Positions 53,600 to 64,000 of a stretch of DNA of 64,000 nt are shown in pieces. Each line of letters opens with the position of its first letter. Position 1 is the first letter of the stretch. Source of the stretch: Siphonodentalium dalli (taxonomy: Eukaryota; Mollusca; Scaphopoda; Gadilida; Siphonodentaliidae); assembly GCA_032622095.1 (NCBI GenBank), contig CP136062.1, positions 54,791,849 to 54,855,848 of the forward strand. The letters run 5' to 3'. The translations under genes were made by a program, and so were the position numbers. The notes under the pieces are model-generated. The model did no database searches. It was not told the origin of the DNA and saw only the letters and a list, made by a program, of their open reading frames with translations.

Positions 53600-54600
53600 A
53601 TCCAAATGCCTCCAATCGCAAATCGTTGCTATTGCTCACGAAGGTCATCTAGGACTAGTCAAAACCAAGCAGTCTTTGCGTGAGAAGGTTTGGTTTCCAC
53701 AAATTGAGCTCAAGGTCGAGGCTCTTATCAAGAATTGTTTGACATGTCAGTCCGTTACTGACAAAGTGCGGAACGAACCGTTACAGATGAGTTCACTTCC
53801 TCAGCATGCATGGGAAGAACTTTCAGCTGACTTTCAGCGGTCCATTATCTGATGGCAAATATATTATTGTCATTCTTGATCAGTGTTCGCGGTTTGCTCA
53901 TGTCGAAGTTGTTTCATCTACATCAGCTAATGTCGTCATTCCCGTGTTTGACATAGTCTTCTGTACAATGGGTATCCCAGCCAGACTGACCACAAACAAT
54001 GAGAGCCCATTCCATAGTGAGAAATTACCGAGTTACACCACTTTGGCCGGCGGCAAATGGCATGGTAGAGCGTTTTATGGGAAATATGAAGAAAGTTATT
54101 CAAACGTCGTATGTAGAAAAGAAACCATATGAACAAGTAATGTATCAGTTTCTTCGAAACTACCATTCAACACAGCATTCCACAACAGGGGTAGCGCCAT
54201 ACAGTTTGATGTTTAAATATGAGGTTCAAACAAAACTTCCTATTATTCAAGACACTCAATCAAACATTGACCTAGATATTCGCGAACGCGATGAAAGGGG
54301 TAAAGCACATATGAAGGACTACGCAGATAGGAGACGCCATGCAAAACATTCTAAAATCGTGGTTGGTGATATGGTATTTGTACGTCAACAGAAAAGTGGA
54401 AAACGCTTTCCCAAGTTCAATCCGAACCCATACAAGGTTGTATATGTGAAGGACTCGTATGTTGTAGCAGAAAGAAATGGACACTCAATCAGACGAAATT
54501 CATCACACCTCAAAATCATTTATTCAGATTTGTGTTACGGACAATCTGATGAGAGTGATGAGTTCGAGGAACTGACTGTGTCAGAGCTTAATCAACGCGA
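53600..54600 (+). pseudogene. Gypsy integrase, broken
   Basis: An HHCC zinc-binding segment (AHEGHLGLVKTKQSLREKVW and NCLTCQS, about 53630-53760) leads to the catalytic core (ELSADFSGPLSDGKYIIVIL, 53820-53880). The second catalytic Asp, normally in TDNG, is replaced (ARLTTNNESPFHS), so the DDE triad is incomplete. A frameshift near 54000-54060 moves the end of the core (NGMVERFMGNMKKVIQ, containing the Glu) into another frame, which then stays open to 54669 with a typical C-terminal tail (YADRRRHAKHSKIVVGDMVF, PKFNPNPYKVVYVKD). The last codons run into the LINE and are not Gypsy protein. Confidence 0.85.
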
Positions 54601-55560
54601 AAATGATCAGAACATTGTGTATCTGTATTGTTACGTCCAAGATCCCAATATTTGTAATGTAGGACGGTGACTGGGCAGATGATAGTTGCGCGATTTTTGT
54701 GTCTCTTCCTCTTTTTCTGGCACTAAAGCAGTAAGGAAGGTCTCTGGTGATTCGGAGTCTATTTTCGGACGACACAATATTTTCCTCCAGGTGGTTCCAG
54801 TCGATTGTGGTGCGAACAAAGAAGGAGTTCTCGTATTGTGCACAGTGTGATCGTGGCACTTGGAAGCACTTGTTGCTTTTGGTTTCGTACTTCGTGACCA
54901 GGTTTGTTACTTGGTGGTCACTGAATGTTTTTGATGTTATTTTCCTGGTTTCTCTCTTTTTTGTGAGGAAGTCGTCGGATGGCATAGCTGGTACCAGGTT
55001 CATTACCACCTTATAAAAGTATGACAGCCGCTGGATTTTCCTCCTCTCGTATAGTGGTGGTAGCTTTATGTCCTTGAGTATGGTCGTCATTGATCCAGGA
55101 TGGTAGCTTCGATAGTCGTTTTTAATGAATCTCCCTGCCTTCCTCTGTATTTTTTCTAGGAGATTGATTTCTTTTTGTTAGTATGGATCCCAGGTGGTTG
55201 CGTCGTAGTCCATGATGGACCGGACTAAGGATAAGTACGCTATCTGTTTTAGTTTTCCTGGCATGAACCTAGAACATATCCCTGTGGTACACCGGAGTCC
55301 ACGTCAACTTCTTTTGATGTTTATCCCTCCAGTACTACTCTCATTTTCCTTTCTGTTATGAAGCACTCTAGCCATGTGTGGAGTTGGCCATCGATCCCAT
55401 ACTGGTGTAGTTTGTAAAGGAGCTTCTTGTGAGGTACCGTGTCGAATGCTTTGGAAGTCTAGGATGATCATGTCGACTTGTCTTTTCTTATTATATGATT
55501 TTGTCAGGTCATCTATTGTTGTATCATCCATTATGGACACACCTGATTCGTCGACCAACA
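54600..55560 (-). pseudogene. LINE reverse transcriptase fragment, internally deleted
   Basis: On the minus strand: DDLTKSYNKKRQVDMIILDF, then a 2-nt deletion breaks the expected DFSKAFDTVPHKKLL motif. SGVPQGYVLGS follows near 55280. The next segment is already the C-terminal region (YLSLVRSIMDYDATTWDPY, then LLEKIQRKAGRFIKNDY), so the YADD-containing palm is deleted. The tail from 55090 to 54581 is open: LPPLYERRKIQRLSYFYKVV and RTTIDWNHLEENIV, a signature of CR1/Jockey-type animal LINEs. It inserted into, or recombined with, the 3' part of the Gypsy pol. Confidence 0.82.
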
Positions 55561-56034
55561 CGTCTTATCGAAGAAATCTGAGTTTAAGACGAGTACTGAA
55601 TTTCTTTACTAAAGTTACGGAGGACTGTCATGTACTGTATACGTTGAAGTTTGGTATGCAATATCCGAAGTACGGATATGCGATTATGTTTTGTGGATAA
55701 AAATGGCTGCGCGTATTAAAAGGTATTTCACTTTAAAATTTATACTAATCAATAGCCTTCAATAATCCAAATAGAACACTGGTCATCAAGACAAAAATGA
55801 TCCACATATTTACGTAGGCTATGATTCTATGTTCCCGATCGGGGAATTTTCCCTCAATGATAATCAACCAATCAGCAGCCAGGAGTTTTTGTTATGCTGA
55901 GTTTTCCCACACAAATTCAAGAAGCGTAACTCTATTTATAGTTTCTTGTTACGCCCTCTATATGGGGTATTGTGTTTGGCTGTGTTTGGCCTGCCAATGG
56001 AACTATGGAGTAACTGTGGTTAAATACACTGTTA
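55561..56034. other. Intergenic stretch
   Basis: Nothing recognised. Confidence 0.5.
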
Positions 56035-58445
56035 GAAATTACTGTCGGTTCGACGGTTTCGGGCCGTCATAATCGACGGTCCCACACCGTTTCATCAGTT
56101 TGACGGTTTTTTACTGTTATTTTATGAGCCCATGAAAATTGTCTCAAATAAATATTTTCGTGATTCAAAGTCATGCCGTCAAAATTCAATAATATATTTA
56201 TCGGCGACCATGTTATATACGGCAATGACTCCATACAGTATGACTGAATCATACTCTGCTGATATTTAATATGTATTATTAATCCGGAATTCATTCTGTG
56301 TTATGCGGTCGGTACGTATATTGATGAGTACGTTATTCTCATTCCGGGTTTAAGTTTGTGCTTTAGCACTCAGATCATTTTTTCGCCATTTTTTTCTTTG
56401 GCGTTGCATATTTGATTGTTAGTTTGTGGACAGTTGTTAAGACGGTCTGATTTCGGTTCCTTTGATAACCGGACAAGTTTCATTTCTGTGAAAACTGGCT
56501 TAATCATTGACAATTTGCACTAAATTAGAGAGTAGATGTTCATGCCAATCGATTCATAACGTGATCCATGGTCTGACGTCATTCGACTCAGTGATGATGT
56601 TGAAATTGACAGTGTTGTGACTTAGTATCAAAACACTGGCACTTTACTGACACAAGAGGATATGGGTACAATTAACACGAGCTTCGATGTCAACCAATAG
56701 TGACAGTAATAACAACAACGACTCAACGAGCAGCTATTAGAATCTTGACAATCCAGTTGACAAGTTGACAGTGTTCTGAATCTGATTGTTTCAAAGCCCA
56801 TGCATGTACATTTACCAGAGAGGATATACATGTACTGTACGCACTAGTGTAATTCACAAGAGCTTCGGTGTCGACAGCAACACCATAAACAATGAACTGA
56901 CGCCGCACAGTGACGGATGATGACATATCTACAATTCCAACATTACAATTACACGGACCAATTCATCCTGTGTTTATCAATTTGTATTGAAACGTGTGAA
57001 TATGAGACATTGTCATCATTCGCCATGTTATCATAAAGTTATTACGACAATTTACCGGGAGTACACTATTGGTTGGATGTTCTTATCAAACTATATTTGG
57101 CTGACTCACTGATATTGATACTAAGTGTTGTGATACCAGTATACAGCTTGATGCATCATGCTTTAAAATTTCATGGAAAATGTGCAACTACAGGAGAACA
57201 TTGTCGCCAAGTCATTGCGCACAGTTATTATTGGATTTGCTATTGTCTTGAAGGTTCCAATCCCAACTAGCTGTTATTGATATACAGTACCAGTCAAAAG
57301 AAGTTGTATAGTACATGCGCTATTTTCGCGCCCAATATCGCAATAATATTGCAAGTGGAAATGCTTATAAGCATGTCGCTTGTGATATTATTGCAATATT
57401 TTGCGCTTAATATCTCAATATTTTGCGCTTAATATTGCGACATCTTGCGCTCAAAATTGTGACATTTAAATCAAATTATTGCTTCTTCTATCTTGTTTAT
57501 TGTATGAATAGAGACAATGTTTCAGATATGTATATAATTATAGTTGTAAATGCTATATGTACACTATCTGTACACTATATGCACAGTATCTATCTAATAT
57601 AAATATAACACTATCCGGATCTGTATGAAATTTAGCGCGCTTAGTATCGCAATATTTTGCGTTCAATATTGCAATAATAAGCGCGACAGATTTTTGGTAT
57701 TGTGCTATAATCACGCCTTTTTTCTAAATTAAGCACGCTCAATATCGCAATAAAAGTGCGCCTAAAAATACCACTTCTTCTGACTGGTACTGTATTCATC
57801 TGTTAAAAGAAAAACTGTGTTTACAAGTGATTGGACAATTTCACGCCTTATATGTTACCAAAAACTATGCCATTAAGATATTTTACTTTTACATGTACAT
57901 AAATTTGAGTTTTCACTGTGGAACATGGGGATTAAATGGGCATGCCGATTCATGTTTTAGAATGGTCGAAATTAGTATTACTCATAACTGAATAGTGATG
58001 TGTTGGCTTGTCAGCTATTACTAGTATCGTTTTTTTATTTACAGCCATATTTATACAGTAGTTAGTGAAAGGCGAACATATTATGCGTGCGCAGCCTTTT
58101 CCGGATTAAATTATAACTAATATGTATTTTTCAGTTACGAATAATACCAGTTTCGACCATTCAAAAACATATGAATCGTAATGTCTACCGGGAAATCATA
58201 TTGTCACCATGAGAAACTGGCTGCTAATTCGATGAAAATTAGCAAATTAAGAGCAAAAAATTTGGTGTTGACCTATGAAAAATACCATTGGTCTGACCTT
58301 TATTAGTTACGGTCTGCCAGTTACTTAAACGGTTTTATACCGTGGAACATGCTACGGCCTGACCGTATGTTTAACGGTAAAATGTTGGCAGCGATGTTGC
58401 GCGGTCTAAGACCGTTAAAGCGACGGTATTTTTTCTAACAGTGTA
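56035..58445. mobile_element. DNA transposon remnant with TACACTGTTAGAAA ends
   Basis: TACACTGTTAGAAA at 56035 is mirrored by TTTCTAACAGTGTA at 58432-58445. Subterminal regions at both ends are rich in short inverted ACGGT/ACCGT motifs (for example GACGGTTT near 56100, AAACGGTTTTATACCGTGG near 58330). CACTG ends hint at the CMC/EnSpm group, unproven. No transposase ORF, so non-autonomous or gutted. It contains the Tc1-like MITE at 57283-57794. Confidence 0.7.
57283..57794. mobile_element. Tc1/mariner-like MITE nested in the previous element
   Basis: TA target sites flank ends CAGTACCAGTCAAAAGAAGT and ACTTCTTCTGACTGGTACTG. CAGTACCAGTCAAAAG is a Tc1-type terminal repeat. The interior is a patchwork of GCGCxxAATATCGCAATA units; no transposase. 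Confidence 0.8.
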
Positions 58446-59042
58446 TGTAATTCGTTATTTACATACGTGTTTCTATTTCTCGGGGAGGCATCTCGTCGCG
58501 ATGTATATTTTCGTATCACTTTGCGGGTATTTCAGATTGCGTCTCGACATGCTTTATTGAAATATGTGGCTTGTTAGCCGCGATACTGTTTCCATGCTCA
58601 TAAGTGCGCGTGGTATTATTGAAAAAAACGGTAATTCCCGCGTTAACCCATTGCGCACTGCGCGCTGTGTGTCTCCGTTGTTGTTTAGCCTTTTGTTGCA
58701 TTGTTATTTAAACATCTTTCGACTTTCATTTATTTATACGCGACAAATATCGGCATCTTGTTTATATTCTAAATGAATTAGGATGGTAATTATTAACCAA
58801 TTCCCACGTTACTCCTTCGTGCTGTTTGTAAATATTGACGTTTATTGAACTTTAGTCTTGGTCTGTAAACCTTTGTTTTCAGTTCTTTGCGGAATATATC
58901 TGAGCTGTGAATAGAAAACGTTCCAACACTAACTCTTCATATTGGTTGTTAAACATACAATGTGGCCTTTTGGTTAACATCATTGTTATTTCTGTGTACG
59001 CAGTATATATCAGAATGCTATAGGAATTGAACAATGTTCAGC
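58446..59042. other. Intergenic stretch
   Basis: Nothing recognised. Confidence 0.5.
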
Positions 59043-59240
59043 AATTAACCCTCCTGTGACCATGTTTTAATTTATCCTCATGGGGGATATTTAAATTAGT
59101 CCTCATTGGACCATATTTTATTTTACCCTCATGGGACTAAATTTTATTTAACCCACATGGGACCGTTGTTTAATCAACACTGATGACAGCATAATTTAAT
59201 TTAAATTAACTCTCATAATGGGATCATATATTAACTTCAA
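59043..59240. repeat. Degenerate tandem repeat, about 35 bp
   Basis: Six worn units of TTAACCCTCATGGGACCAT with ATTTTATTT spacers. Confidence 0.7.
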
Positions 59241-59425
59241 TTAACCGTCATTTTACCGAGAAACAGGCGCATTGATATGAAGTCTTTACAACTATAGATT
59301 CATCCAGCTGTAACATAAAGTATAATGAATTATATTCTGTCATTTCGGTAATCCGTATATGATCCGTTCGGTTTTATTACTGGCGTATTTCGTATTTTGG
59401 CATATTCCGTATTTTCTGTGTATTA

Positions 59426-60148
59426 CTATTTCCTGCGGATCATCATGGTAGTTTGCACGGACACATTATATCTCTGATCTCTCCACCAGAGCAGTCCCTT
59501 ATCATGTTCGCCAATGTTGGAATATAGTATACCATTGAGGGCGCTATTTGTGCAACATTTGTACCACCACCCAGAGCGGTAATTCGTGAGACAGTCTCGA
59601 GTGCACGACGGCATGTGGTTGTCATTGTCGAGTGTGCTGAATGGCCATCCATTACTATGCGCCATAGAATCCCCCGCATTCCCGCTATATCCTCCCACAT
59701 TCAAAACGTACTCACTAGACGCGTCACCTATATTAAAGCTGGAGTACATTGCATACACATCACTTCCGTCTACTAACTTCAGCTTTATTAATAACTCGCC
59801 CAATCCATAGTTTGTGAGTAGGTTAATGTTTTCTAAACCAAGCCAGTAATTTCCGCTTAGTTTCACACACCCGAATCCAGAAACGAACGAACTCCAGCTT
59901 CGGTTGAAATCGACGGAACCATCTCTTCGCTGTTGAATAACAGTCCACCCACCGTCCTCTGACGTCATGTCGCAGACGACGTTCACTTCTGCAGCGCCAC
60001 CTACGCTGATGGAATATACGCCATCAGAAGAATAACCGGCTTCCTTTAAATCTTTACAATCTACAAGATGAACGAGAATTTTCAAACAATACGCACACGA
60101 CTGAAACCAGAAAAACAATGTCAGAAATGGTGACGCGCTCAAGATCAT
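59426..60148 (-). CDS. Fibrinogen-related domain (FReD) lectin-like protein, 240 aa
   Basis: The ORF opens with a hydrophobic stretch (ILSASPFLTLFFWFQSCAYC), a plausible signal peptide, then a complete fibrinogen C-terminal globe. Markers are DCKDLKEAGYSSDGVYSI (about residue 30), CDMTSEDGGWTVIQQRRDGS, FNRSWSSFVSGFG, NYWLGLENINLLT, PFSTLDNDNHMPSCTRDCL (calcium-site region) and YRSGWWYKCCTNSALNGIL, ending WRDQRYNVSVQTTMMIRRK before the stop. The length fits a single FReD, as in ficolin, tachylectin-5 or mollusc FREP C-termini. The family binds acetylated sugars and microbes extracellularly. The domain has no intron. An AG on the minus strand just before the DCKDL codons (about 60061), with a pyrimidine-rich lead, is an alternative splice acceptor; in that case the true N-terminus lies in an upstream exon and the apparent signal peptide is intron. 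Confidence 0.88.
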   Translation of the reverse strand: MILSASPFLTLFFWFQSCAYCLKILVHLVDCKDLKEAGYSSDGVYSISVGGAAEVNVVCDMTSEDGGWTVIQQRRDGSVDFNRSWSSFVSGFGCVKLSGNYWLGLENINLLTNYGLGELLIKLKLVDGSDVYAMYSSFNIGDASSEYVLNVGGYSGNAGDSMAHSNGWPFSTLDNDNHMPSCTRDCLTNYRSGWWYKCCTNSALNGILYSNIGEHDKGLLWWRDQRYNVSVQTTMMIRRK

Positions 60149-61663
60149 ATATTATATACCCATGTTTGTAATTATAGAATATAAAATATATTGGTTTCGC
60201 GAATGACCAACTCAGAATTCTGTTAAAATAACAATAACAACCAGCACCTAATTAACGAATCGGCGATCGACTCGGCCGTCTCCGACCACAACCCTCAGTG
60301 GGCTGCAGAACGAAAAATGTCTAAAAAAGTTGAAATATAAGACTTACAAATTATCTTTTTCATATCTTTTATTTGTAATTGACATAGCTTGTCACAAACC
60401 AAAAATCAACATTATTGACATAATAATGTAAAAGACAATAAACGAAATTGAAATTCCCAACTACACCTTTTACCGGACTCAGGCTCCTGGTCGCGCAATT
60501 CGACTTTTAAATCCGTCCCAAAATTTACATTTTTCTATAAATAAAACTCCCAGCGTAAACTCCAGAGCCCAGGCGAAACAAACATTTGTACATTAGTGTA
60601 CACGCGACGCGCGTAATATTAGAGATTCCAGTTCTAGCGAGAGCATGTACGGAGTGGATAGTGACTTTGGGATCAGATGTAGCCGGAGATGGTACCCATG
60701 CAGGGTTCGCGCTGCCACTTGCCAAATTTGCCAATGGCAAAAATAATTCACATTTGGCAAAAAAGACAGTTGAAAAATATTGGTCAATCGATACCATTCA
60801 TTTCAGCAAACTCTTACAATATAATTTGTATATTTGTGGTGCTTTATATGGTTTAGGAAAAGTTAACACCTCTATTAAGATGTAGTTAATCTGATAGCGT
60901 TTAGTATCGATGGGTGGAGGGATTACTCGTCTTTAGTGTGGTGCTGTTTACATAGCTAACCCTCTGGTGGTCGTTTAAACTGCGAGTGTCGAATCATGTC
61001 GCGGACGCTGGTGGGACCTCAATTAATCAATCAAGTTTATTGTCTACTGAATCAAGAAATGACATTTAGACAACATTAATTAACATAATTATGTACATAA
61101 AATTTACAGATTACATGCGTGCATAGCTATAGTTTCATTCACAAACTACAACTGCATACATTTTATTTGGAGATCCCAACAATGCATGCAGCTTATATCT
61201 ACCCATAACTACCAACTACTGTGGTAACACCCTCACTACCACCATCCCTGCCATACCGCATTGTCAGGCGCCATGGCAGAGCACACACCGCTCCACTCGA
61301 TCTCTTATTTTCCATCTGTCGAAATATACTGATTATGATTAAAATAAACTTTAGATGAGCCTAACTAGATCATTGATTTATTAATTCATTTATTACTCCA
61401 TTTTCTTAAAATTTCTGTGTAGGTCATATAAATATATAGAGATATAACACATATTATTATATGATCATACGTTTCTTTCCCCAATTCCTATGTTAAAACG
61501 TAAAGAAAAAATTGAGACAACAGGTTAATAACAGTTCTGAGTGACGTCAGATACTTCAAAGGTTAACGTAACTTATTATCAGACCTGGAAATAGATCAGG
61601 TTTTCCCATCGACGTTCAACGTCACAACGTCTTGTCCAATAAAAGTGTGTTTCATATAATAAA
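60149..61663. other. Intergenic stretch upstream of the FReD gene
   Basis: Possible location of the promoter or upstream exons of the FReD gene. Overlapping frames of 90 to 99 codons at 60525-60885 on both strands show no domain. No TATA box identified. Confidence 0.45.
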
Positions 61664-61812
61664 ACAGTTATCGCATTGTTTCTTGGTTGACACGAGGAAT
61701 TGTCAGCCCTTGGAAGTCAATATTCACCTCGGCCTACGGCCTTGGTGAATATTGTCTTCCCTGGGTTGACAATTCCTCCTCATGTCAACCTCGAAACATT
61801 GCGATAATTGTA
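61664..61812. mobile_element. Fold-back MITE, ACAGTTATCGCATTGTTTC ends
   Basis: The left arm (TTATCGCATTGTTTC, GAGGAATTGTCA, CAATATTCACCTCGG) pairs with the right arm (TTGGTGAATATTG, TGACAATTCCTC, GAAACATTGCGATAA) around a CCTACGG loop near 61733. Confidence 0.85.
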
Positions 61813-63679
61813 TAGTAGTAACTTTAGTGGTTGTCATTATCATTGCCGCGAAAGTCATTGATTTCAATAACTCACGATATGTATGTATCGACACAGAACG
61901 ACCTCTAAATTACTGATGGCCAGGATATGTGACGTCACGTTTCACAAAATCCTGGATGCGAGCTGTCGTACTACTGATCATTTCCAAAATGGCGGACAAT
62001 GAATGAAAATAGCGGACAATGACTGAATTAGTCCACCAAAGTCAGGGAATATATATAACGTTCTATATACTCGCTGACCAAAGTAGACTAATCGGGTGAG
62101 ACTAGGAGATATTTTATTATTATGACAGTTATTAGTAGCCTGTCATTTGTTAAAAAAATGGGTTTCGTAAAAAACATTTGGGATTTTGGGCAACATATTT
62201 TTTCATAAAGCCCATATACTGGAGACATTGCAAACCAATGTTGACAAGCTTCTTATCGCTCAGTTGCCTCAAAAATTGCGTTACCATAGCAACATGTGAT
62301 TTATGAGAATTCTGGAAAAGGATCATGTGAAGTATTTTAGTGATAACAGGGGACTTATTGGTGGGTATGGTTATATAATAGTATTTGCATGTATATCACC
62401 TCCAAGACGAACCACCAGTACTGATCTCAAGTATCAAGCTCAACGTGAAAGGTCAAGGTCATTGTCAAAAATCGCTGTTGTTATCACTGCATGTCCTATT
62501 ATTTGTCTATATGAGAAACCTTTCGAAATTTATTGCACGATGTTGATATCTTTTACATTCTGGAAATAATGGCCTTTATTTTGAGCCATATATCAACGGT
62601 TGAGCAACACAGATGACTTTTTGTCTAATTGTGAATTTGACAGGAAAAAAACAAAGTTGGTTCGAGATATTGTTGTGGAACAGGGATCAGTTCAGTTTAA
62701 AAGCTTTACATGTGTCGCCCTACATGCTAAAGTACAATTAAGAGCCATAACTCAGGTAAAACATCTGCTTTGCGAAGATCGAGATATTGCTATTCAAAAT
62801 CCATTGATCAACTATGCATCAAATCGGTCGATCCATGATACAACACCCTGTATTTGACCAAATGTAGCAAAACTTCCAACTGATGATTATTCTAATGACA
62901 ATGTTGACCAAATGTAGGACAATATCGTTTTTATTACATTAACTAGCAGTTTTGACTGGCCACGGGGAGGGACCAGGGCACAATCTTTCCATATAAGGTA
63001 GGAAATTATGAAAATATTGGTCAGAAAATCAAACTACAATATCATTTTCAACATATTGTTGGTTTGGAAATTACAACTAATGTTTTGTCAGGTATGAAAT
63101 TTCCAACTGTTGAAAAATTTGACCAAAGTTGGGGTGAGACACCCCTCACCCCGGTTGACACGTCCCTGTCCATCTTGAATATACGAAATACATGGGTTGA
63201 AATGACAACGAAAACTGTAATACATTATTCGCCAAGCCCGAGTTACAATTAATCAAAACAGATTTGCCTTTCGCAATGTTTCGGCGTTGACCGTGACGTA
63301 CAGCGGACACTATTTTTGCTCACAGGGACGAATACCGTTTTTTTTCTGTCTGCATTTCTATATCAACCCGTTCGCACTAGTCTGCGTGTAGATCTGTGTA
63401 CAGTTATGTGGCAGTGTAAATGCACCCTTACTATCCATTGAGCGTCGCTACTTTTTCGCAGCGAACCGCCACGAATCACCGGCTTGCACCTCGAATACTA
63501 CCGGTTAACGCAACAAATAGACGTTCTTATGTGTTGGACTGTATGTTATGGCGTCCATACTTATACAGCATACAACCATTTTTGTCGTCGTAAAGGTGAG
63601 AAAGATCGATGTATGGACTATGAAGCTTACAAGTACGATATGACCCCAGACATCTGAACCAATTTCAACGAAATTTTGT
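61813..63679. other. Intergenic stretch, no supported gene
   Basis: Short open frames (88 codons at 62303, 85 at 62600) lack motifs. A CAAGATGACTTTTTG-type AT-rich sequence dominates. Confidence 0.45.
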
Positions 63680-64000
63680 GTGGTGGCGCGGGATACCACG
63701 GTGAATGTTTGTGTGGTGGCGTGGGATACCACGGTGAATGTTTGTGTGGTGGCGCGGGATACCACGGTGAATGTTTGTGTGGTGGCGTGGGATACCACGG
63801 TGAATGTTTGTGTGGTGGCGTGGGATACCACGGTGAATGTTTGTGTGGTGGCGCGGGATACCACGGTGAATGTTTGTGTGGTGGCGTGGGATACCACGGT
63901 GAATGTTTGTGTGGTGGCGCGGGATACCACGGTGAATGTTTGTGTGGTGGCGCGGGATACCACGGTGAATGTTTGTGTGGTGGCGCGGGATACCACGGTG
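63680..64000. repeat. 33-bp minisatellite, about ten copies, cut by window edge
   Basis: Unit TGTGTGGTGGCGTGGGATAC then CACGGTGAATGTT. It varies only at GCG/GTG (cgcggg or cgtggg). The period is a multiple of three, so the minus frame stays open (TTQTFTVVSRA repeats); the frame continues past the array to 63505. A repetitive protein cannot be excluded because the array runs off the window, but nothing else supports one. Confidence 0.92.

Larger units (their letters stand above)
52127..54600 (+). mobile_element. Ty3/Gypsy retrotransposon remnant (pol only)
   Basis: Reverse transcriptase, RNase H and integrase segments follow in Gypsy order on the plus strand. No gag, protease, primer-binding site or long terminal repeat could be seen. 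The left edge abuts a tandem array; the right edge is cut by an opposite-strand LINE near 54600-54670. Confidence 0.88.

Noticed and set aside
1-64000. tRNA, rRNA or snRNA genes
   Set aside because: I scanned for GGTTCGAA-type B boxes and conserved rRNA text; isolated GGTTCGAA-like matches (for example near 43697) lack a cloverleaf. None could be supported.

Overview
This 64-kb window is animal genomic DNA, probably from a marine invertebrate. A lophotrochozoan such as a mollusc is my best guess, but it is not proven. The reasons are spliced phase-1 thrombospondin type-1 (TSP1) exons with GT/AG borders, a fibrinogen-related lectin domain, a very high load of fold-back MITEs, Helitron-like tandems, and Ty3/Gypsy and LINE remnants. 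There is no bacterial-style gene packing. Most of the sequence is AT-rich and non-coding, and most open frames are low-complexity or repeat shadows.

Layout. (1) From 5.0 to 20.7 kb on the minus strand lies a secreted TSP1-repeat protein. It has a signal-peptide exon (20403-20700) and six phase-1 TSP1 exons (17963-18130, 16718-16885, 8445-8612, 7036-7203, 6018-6185, 5057-5218). The last three arose by tandem exon duplication with units of about 1 kb. Its introns are filled with repeats: a 0.8-kb minisatellite, a 5.9-kb element with about 0.45-kb terminal inverted repeats (9738-15590) that carries an array of roughly 160-bp units, and a nested pair of MITEs near 20 kb. (2) From 22.3 to 32.9 kb there is a giant, nearly perfect palindrome centred on a CCG-rich core near 28.04 kb. 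Each arm carries the same compact three-ORF cassette: a 108-aa basic protein, a 64-aa protein, and a 189-aa C2H2 zinc-finger acidic protein. Each cassette has a TATA-like box and an immediate AATAAA signal. Gene packing and the zinc-finger protein suggest a Polinton/Maverick (adintovirus-like) origin. (3) From 33 to 46 kb is a repeat-dominated stretch with several MITE families, most of them flanked by TTAA. (4) From 46.26 to 49.14 kb are four head-to-tail Helitron-like elements (TC start, 3' hairpin, CTAG end). (5) From 50.3 to 55.6 kb are two tandem arrays, then a dead Ty3/Gypsy pol joined to an internally deleted, opposite-strand LINE. (6) From 56.0 to 58.4 kb is an element with TACACTGTTAGAAA ends that contains a Tc1/mariner-like MITE. 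(7) At 59.43-60.15 kb on the minus strand is an intact fibrinogen-related domain gene, probably a secreted lectin. (8) A 33-bp minisatellite runs off the right edge.

The two host genes (TSP1-repeat protein and fibrinogen-like lectin) are both extracellular adhesion or recognition proteins. Nothing in the sequence shows that they act together. The most unusual object is the palindrome. Its arms are identical at the protein level, but the minisatellite it contains differs greatly in length between arms, and fainter inverted homology continues outside the near-identical core.
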